Shown here piece after piece: positions 6,985 through 10,214 of a stretch of DNA of 10,214 nt (within the stretch, counting starts at the first letter, position 1; each line of letters begins with the position of its first letter). The notes under the pieces were generated by a model. The model did no database searches, had not been told where the DNA came from, and saw nothing but the letters and a program-made list of their open reading frames with translations. The translations under genes were made by a program, and so were the position numbers. The stretch is from CAZTXD01 sp964617995 (GTDB lineage: Bacteria; Actinomycetota; Acidimicrobiia; Spongiisociales; ZC4RG35): contig CAZTXD010000132.1 of assembly GCA_964617995.1 (NCBI GenBank), positions 1-10,214 of the forward strand, written 5' to 3'.

Positions 6985-7428
6985 ATGTCGGAGCTCAACG
7001 ACGTCGAGATGGAAGCGTGGCGGGGATTCCTGCGAACCCACCGTGTGGTGATGGCCAAGCTCGACTCGGAGTTGCAGGAGCGACACGACATGCCCCTCAT
7101 CCGCTACGACGCTCTCGTCCAACTCCATCTTGCGGACGGCCCGCTGCGGATGCATGAGTTCGCCAACCGCCTGCTCCTATCCCGTAGTGCCACCAGCCGG
7201 TTCGTGGATCGCCTGGAGCGGGACGGCCTCGTAGAGCGCCGATTGTGCGCCGACGACCGCCGTGGGATGGAGGTCGAGCTCACGACCCGCGGCTACGAGC
7301 GGCTGCGGGAAGCGTCACCCACGCATCTCGAGGGCGTCAGACGCCACTTCATGTCTCATCTCGATCCCGAGCAGGTCAAGGGGATGGCAGGCGCCTTCGA
7401 CGCCGTGTTGGAGGTCGAGGACGACTGA
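6985..7428 (+). CDS. MarR-family winged-helix transcriptional regulator
   Basis: A dimeric DNA-binding repressor or activator, often released by small phenolic or acyl ligands; the ligand here is unknown. Seen here (147 aa): N-terminal dimerisation helices (5-36), a DNA-binding domain at about 37-103 with LRMHEFANRLLLSRSATSRF (54-73) as the helix-turn-helix (recognition helix about 67-78), VDRLERDGLVERR (74-86), the wing with CADDRRGMEVELT (88-100) containing the DDRR motif typical of MarR, and C-terminal dimerisation helices. Length is normal for the family. It is divergent from the SGNH hydrolase/plsC pair across 84 nt, the classic arrangement for a local regulator, so that pair is the most likely target. 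Its stop is 6 nt from the convergent end of the next gene. No DNA sensing or metal motif stands out. Confidence 0.94.
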   Translation: MSELNDVEMEAWRGFLRTHRVVMAKLDSELQERHDMPLIRYDALVQLHLADGPLRMHEFANRLLLSRSATSRFVDRLERDGLVERRLCADDRRGMEVELTTRGYERLREASPTHLEGVRRHFMSHLDPEQVKGMAGAFDAVLEVEDD

Positions 7429-7443
7429 GCCGGTTCAGCCGGC
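7429..7443. terminator. Short GC hairpin between convergent gene ends
   Basis: GCCGG (7429-7433) and CCGGC (7439-7443) enclose a 5-nt loop exactly where the MarR gene and the small convergent gene end. It could act as a bidirectional stop. There is no T-run on either side and the stem is short, so this is weak. Confidence 0.25.
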
Positions 7444-7755
7444 GTCGGCCGCCTCCCGGATACGGGCGGCCAGCCCGAACCGAGGCTTCTCCGCCGATGT
7501 CAGGTCGATCTCCAGATCGACGGAGTCCGCGAAACCGGAGGGATCCTCCGGGCTGAACGTGTACTCCTCCTCATCGATGTTCAGGAGGAAACGAAAGATG
7601 CTCTCGCGTTGTATGTGCACGTCGCCGGCGTCCCAGGAGCCTATCCGATGGCGATCGGACCACATCCGGATCCGTCCCCCGTCGAGCTGTAGGTTCACGG
7701 CCAGGGGAGCATCCCTGGTGCTGCGAGATTGCAACGATCCCTTGAATGTCTGCAT
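7435..7755 (-). CDS. Small unrecognised soluble protein, same domain as the N-terminus of the 1691-2461 product
   Basis: No named family recognised. A 106-residue protein with no signal peptide or membrane segment, rich in alternating hydrophobic residues suggesting a beta-barrel or PH-like fold: PLAVNLQLDGGRIRMW (17-32), HRIGSWDAGDVHI (36-48), FRFLLNIDEEEYTFSPED (54-71), then a C-terminal helix GLAARIREAADAG (94-106). The order IGxW, xVxI, FxLxI-x-EE, D-turn, terminal helix matches residues 18-100 of the membrane protein at 1691-2461, so I infer one domain family. The start at 7755 is well supported: AAGGGAG lies 7 nt upstream (7763-7769), the best Shine-Dalgarno sequence in the window. The strong site, coherent fold pattern and relative in the same window argue against a chance frame. 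It is divergent from icmF and convergent with marR. Function unknown. Confidence 0.8.
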   Translation of the reverse strand: MQTFKGSLQSRSTRDAPLAVNLQLDGGRIRMWSDRHRIGSWDAGDVHIQRESIFRFLLNIDEEEYTFSPEDPSGFADSVDLEIDLTSAEKPRFGLAARIREAADAG

Positions 7756-7794
7756 GCGTTGTCTCCCTTGCGCCCTCGCTGCCTTGGCCCTTCC

Positions 7795-7810
7795 TGGGTC
7801 TACCGACCCA
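7795..7810. promoter_or_regulatory. Perfect inverted repeat TGGGTC-TACC-GACCCA upstream of icmF
   Basis: 6-bp arms with a 4-nt centre lie about where the -35 of icmF would fall and upstream of the divergent small gene. It could be an operator for a dimeric repressor. A hairpin role is less likely, since the following TTCTAG is not a T-run and no gene ends here. No regulator can be assigned. Confidence 0.35.
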
Positions 7811-7828
7811 TTCTAGGCGGTCAGGCCT

Positions 7829-7834
7829 TACCAT
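7829..7834 (+). promoter_or_regulatory. Candidate leaderless -10 (TACCAT) for icmF
   Basis: TACCAT fits TANNNT and ends 7 nt before the ATG at 7842. It overlaps the alternative ATG at 7833, which would therefore not be on the mRNA if this hexamer is used. No Shine-Dalgarno sequence has good spacing for either start. Confidence 0.4.
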
Positions 7835-7841
7835 GGAAGAG

Positions 7842-10214
7842 ATGGATCCCACCGTCCGTCCGAGACGCTTCGTTACCGCCACCTCGTTGTTCGACGGTCA
7901 CGACGCCTCGATCAACGTCTTCCGGCGCATACTCCAGTCCCGGGGAGTCGAGGTGGTGCACCTGGGACACGACCGTTCCGCCACCGACATCGTGGATGCC
8001 GCCACCCAGGAGGACGTACATGCGATAGCGGTGACCTCCTATCAGGGCGGACACATGGAGTTCTTCCGGTATCTCCGTGATCTCCTCGTCGACCGGGGTT
8101 CGGGCCATGTCCGTCTCTTCGGCGGCGGTGGCGGCACCATCCTTCCCGCTGAGGGAAAGGAGCTGGAGTCCTACGGGGTGACACGCGTCTACTCCCCCGA
8201 CGACGGCCGTGAGCTCGGCCTGGTCGGCATGGTGGACGACATGATCTCTCGATGCGACGACGAGCTGGGGGAGCTGGGCGACGAGGCAGGAGAGCTTCTC
8301 ACCCGTCTGTTCCAGGGAGATACCTCGGCGGTGGCCAGGCTGATCTCGGCGGGAGAGAACTACGGCGACAAGTACGCAGACGTCTTCGAGGCGGTGCGAG
8401 AGCGGGCGGCGGGACGACAGGCGCCGGTGCTCGGGTTCTCGGGTACGGGCGGCTCGGGCAAGTCGTCGCTGGTCGACGAGGTCGTACGGCGTTTCCTGGA
8501 GGACCACCACGAAAAGAAGGTGGCAGTGCTGTCGATCGATCCGTCGAAGCGGCGAACCGGCGGCGCCCTGCTGGGCGATCGGATCAGGATGAACTCACTT
8601 CCTCATCCCCGGGCGTATATGCGATCGATGGCCACGCGGGAGGCGAACCTCTCCCTGTCGGCACACGTCGGTACGGCGATAGACGCGGTGAAGGCAGCGG
8701 GGTTCGACCTGGTGATCGTTGAGTCGTCCGGAATCGGCCAGTCCGACACCGGGATCGTGGATGTCGCCGACATCCCCGTGTACGTCATGACTCCCGAGTA
8801 CGGTGCGGCGACCCAGCTCGAGAAGATAGGGATGCTCGACTACGCCTGGCTGGTGGCGCTCAACAAGGCCGACAAGGCCGGCTGGGAGGATGCCCTGCGC
8901 GATGTTCGCAAGCAGGTGCGTCGCAACCGGGTCGCCTTCGAGGCAGAAGACGAGGACCTGGGGGTGTGGCCCACCATCGCTTCCGATTTCAACGACCCGG
9001 GTACGAATCGCTTCTACCTGGAGCTCATGCGCATCATCGACACGGAAATGAGCGCCGACATGGCTCCCCGTATCGACCTGGTGACGGAGCCGGGAGCCAA
9101 GCACCACATCGTCCCGCCGGATCGGCAAAGGTACCTGTCAGAGATCACAGAGACGATCGCCGCCTACGACGCCCGGGCGAAGGAGGCGGCGGAGGCGGCA
9201 GAGAGGGCCTACCGCCTGTCAGGTGCAGCCGACGAGGTCGACGATCCGCGCCTGACGGCTGCCAGTGCCGAGGCGTGGGAGACGATCGACAGCGACTTCC
9301 GCGAGGCGCTGGAGGGATGGGATGAGATGTTGGAGCAGTACACGGGCGACGTGCTGGTCTACGAGGTCAGGGGCGAGCAGGTGGAGGCTCCTCTCCGCCA
9401 TGAGACCCTCAGCGGCACGAAGATCCCGAAGGTGGCGACACCCCGGCTGTCGAGCTGGGGAGACCGCGTGCGGTGGGTCGCCCAGGAGAATCTGCCGGGT
9501 CGCTTCCCCTACACGGCGGGCATCTATCCTCTCAAGCGAACGCGGGAGGACCCCACCCGCATGTTCGCCGGAGAAGGCCCACCGGAGAAGACCAACCGGC
9601 GCTTTCATTACCTGGCTCACGGGATGCCGGCCAAGCGACTGTCGACGGCGTTCGACTCCGTCACCCTCTACGGCGCCGATCCGGCGGCGCGCCCCGACAT
9701 CTACGGCAAGGTCGGCAATTCGGGCGTGTCGATCTCGACGCTGGACGACGCCAAGAGGCTCTACTCGGGATTCGACCTGTGCGAGCCGTCGACCTCGGTG
9801 TCCATGACCATCAACGGCCCGGCACCGACCATCCTCGGGTTCTTCCTGAACGCGGCGATCGATCAGCAATGCGAGAAGCACATCCGGGCAGCGGGCCTGA
9901 CCGACGAGGTGGAGGCCGAGATCGCCGCGCTCTATGGAGACGACCCCCGGCCGACCTACGAGGGGGATCTGCCCGATGGTCACGGTGGCCTGGGATTGAT
10001 GCTGCTGGGAGTGACCGGCGACCAGGTTCTCGCTGCCGACACCTATGAGCGGATCAAGGCCGAAACGCTCCACACCGTACGCGGGACCGTGCAGGCCGAC
10101 ATCCTCAAAGAGGACCAGGCGCAGAACACCTGCATCTTCTCCACGGAGTTCTCGTTGCGGATGATGGGTGACGTGCAGCAATGGTTCATCGACAACCAGG
10201 TGAGGAACTTCTAC
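7842..10214 (+). CDS. icmF: Fused isobutyryl-CoA mutase IcmF (B12 domain, G3E GTPase, mutase domain), C-terminus cut by window edge
   Basis: It interconverts isobutyryl-CoA and n-butyryl-CoA by adenosylcobalamin radical chemistry, with a built-in GTPase chaperone that controls cofactor loading. There are 791 codons visible of about 1,080. In order: a B12-binding domain with DGHDAS (18-23, lower ligand His20), TSYQGG (65-70) and FGGGGG (93-98). Next, a MeaI-like G3E GTPase has P-loop GTGGSGKSS (201-209), ESSGIGQSD (294-302) and the guanine motif NKAD (341-344). A linker follows at about 405-540, then the mutase barrel with FPYTAGIYPLKR (555-566), STAFDSVTLYG (601-611) and PDIYGKVGNSGVSI (618-631). 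The positions that separate isobutyryl from methylmalonyl enzymes read Phe575 (RMFAGEG) and Gln761 (DQAQNTC), where methylmalonyl-CoA mutase has Tyr and Arg. An isovaleryl/pivalyl activity is also possible in this family. An ATG at 7833 would add three residues. No B12 riboswitch fits in the short upstream gap. Confidence 0.96.
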   Translation, partial: MDPTVRPRRFVTATSLFDGHDASINVFRRILQSRGVEVVHLGHDRSATDIVDAATQEDVHAIAVTSYQGGHMEFFRYLRDLLVDRGSGHVRLFGGGGGTILPAEGKELESYGVTRVYSPDDGRELGLVGMVDDMISRCDDELGELGDEAGELLTRLFQGDTSAVARLISAGENYGDKYADVFEAVRERAAGRQAPVLGFSGTGGSGKSSLVDEVVRRFLEDHHEKKVAVLSIDPSKRRTGGALLGDRIRMNSLPHPRAYMRSMATREANLSLSAHVGTAIDAVKAAGFDLVIVESSGIGQSDTGIVDVADIPVYVMTPEYGAATQLEKIGMLDYAWLVALNKADKAGWEDALRDVRKQVRRNRVAFEAEDEDLGVWPTIASDFNDPGTNRFYLELMRIIDTEMSADMAPRIDLVTEPGAKHHIVPPDRQRYLSEITETIAAYDARAKEAAEAAERAYRLSGAADEVDDPRLTAASAEAWETIDSDFREALEGWDEMLEQYTGDVLVYEVRGEQVEAPLRHETLSGTKIPKVATPRLSSWGDRVRWVAQENLPGRFPYTAGIYPLKRTREDPTRMFAGEGPPEKTNRRFHYLAHGMPAKRLSTAFDSVTLYGADPAARPDIYGKVGNSGVSISTLDDAKRLYSGFDLCEPSTSVSMTINGPAPTILGFFLNAAIDQQCEKHIRAAGLTDEVEAEIAALYGDDPRPTYEGDLPDGHGGLGLMLLGVTGDQVLAADTYERIKAETLHTVRGTVQADILKEDQAQNTCIFSTEFSLRMMGDVQQWFIDNQVRNFY

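Noticed and set aside
6901..7155. N-terminal extension of the SGNH hydrolase frame
   Set aside because: It runs antisense through the MarR gene and would bury the N-terminal hydrophobic segment; the start at 6900 is better.
7756..7841. Cobalamin riboswitch before icmF
   Set aside because: The gap is under 90 nt, far too short for the element, and no B12-box-like sequence was seen.
9219..10181. Open frame of 320 codons on the minus strand
   Set aside because: It is antisense to the conserved mutase domain of icmF and shows no domain or start signal.
7842..10214. Methylmalonyl-CoA mutase
   Set aside because: The B12 domain is N-terminal and fused to a G3E GTPase, and the carboxylate-binding Tyr/Arg are replaced by Phe/Gln.

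Overview
The window is a GC-rich chromosomal stretch of ordinary bacterial gene density, almost certainly from an actinobacterium and most likely from the Acidimicrobiia side of the phylum. That placement is inferred from protein flavour, an actinobacterial-type LexA box (TCGAAC-N4-GTTCGA), a fused isobutyryl-CoA mutase, and many genes with a TANNNT -10 hexamer about 7 nt before the start codon and no Shine-Dalgarno sequence, the usual look of leaderless actinobacterial genes.

Layout, left to right. (1) Minus strand, 1-1535: ettA, an ABC-F translation factor, cut by the left edge. (2) Plus strand, 1691-2461: an unrecognised protein with a small beta-rich N-terminal domain and four membrane helices. 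(3) Plus strand, 2499-3350: a divergent Fpg/Nei-family DNA glycosylase. (4) Plus strand, 3473-5393: the SOS mutagenesis pair imuA'-imuB, in overlapping frames behind a promoter with a perfect LexA box in its spacer. The usual third partner, dnaE2 (imuC), is not next door. (5) Minus strand, 5384-6900: an SGNH/GDSL hydrolase followed by a PlsC-type acyltransferase. (6) Plus strand, 6985-7428: a MarR-family regulator divergent from that lipid pair, with a candidate operator between them. (7) Minus strand, 7435-7755: a 106-residue unknown protein that looks homologous to the N-terminal domain of the membrane protein in (2). (8) Plus strand, from about 7842 past the right edge: icmF, with B12 domain, G3E GTPase and most of the mutase domain visible.

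How the genes fit together. Two neighbouring plus-strand units concern DNA damage: the glycosylase and the LexA-controlled ImuA'-ImuB mutasome. The minus-strand pair looks like phospholipid or acyl metabolism at the membrane and may be controlled by the divergent MarR protein. icmF is a stand-alone carbon-metabolism gene. I see no mobile element, CRISPR array, tRNA, rRNA or sign of recent transfer. Most of the window is ordinary core genome. The less-described items are the shared small domain in two unknown proteins, the glycosylase lacking several canonical DNA-contact residues, and the short operator-like palindromes at three promoters. I did not find a clear new multi-gene system.
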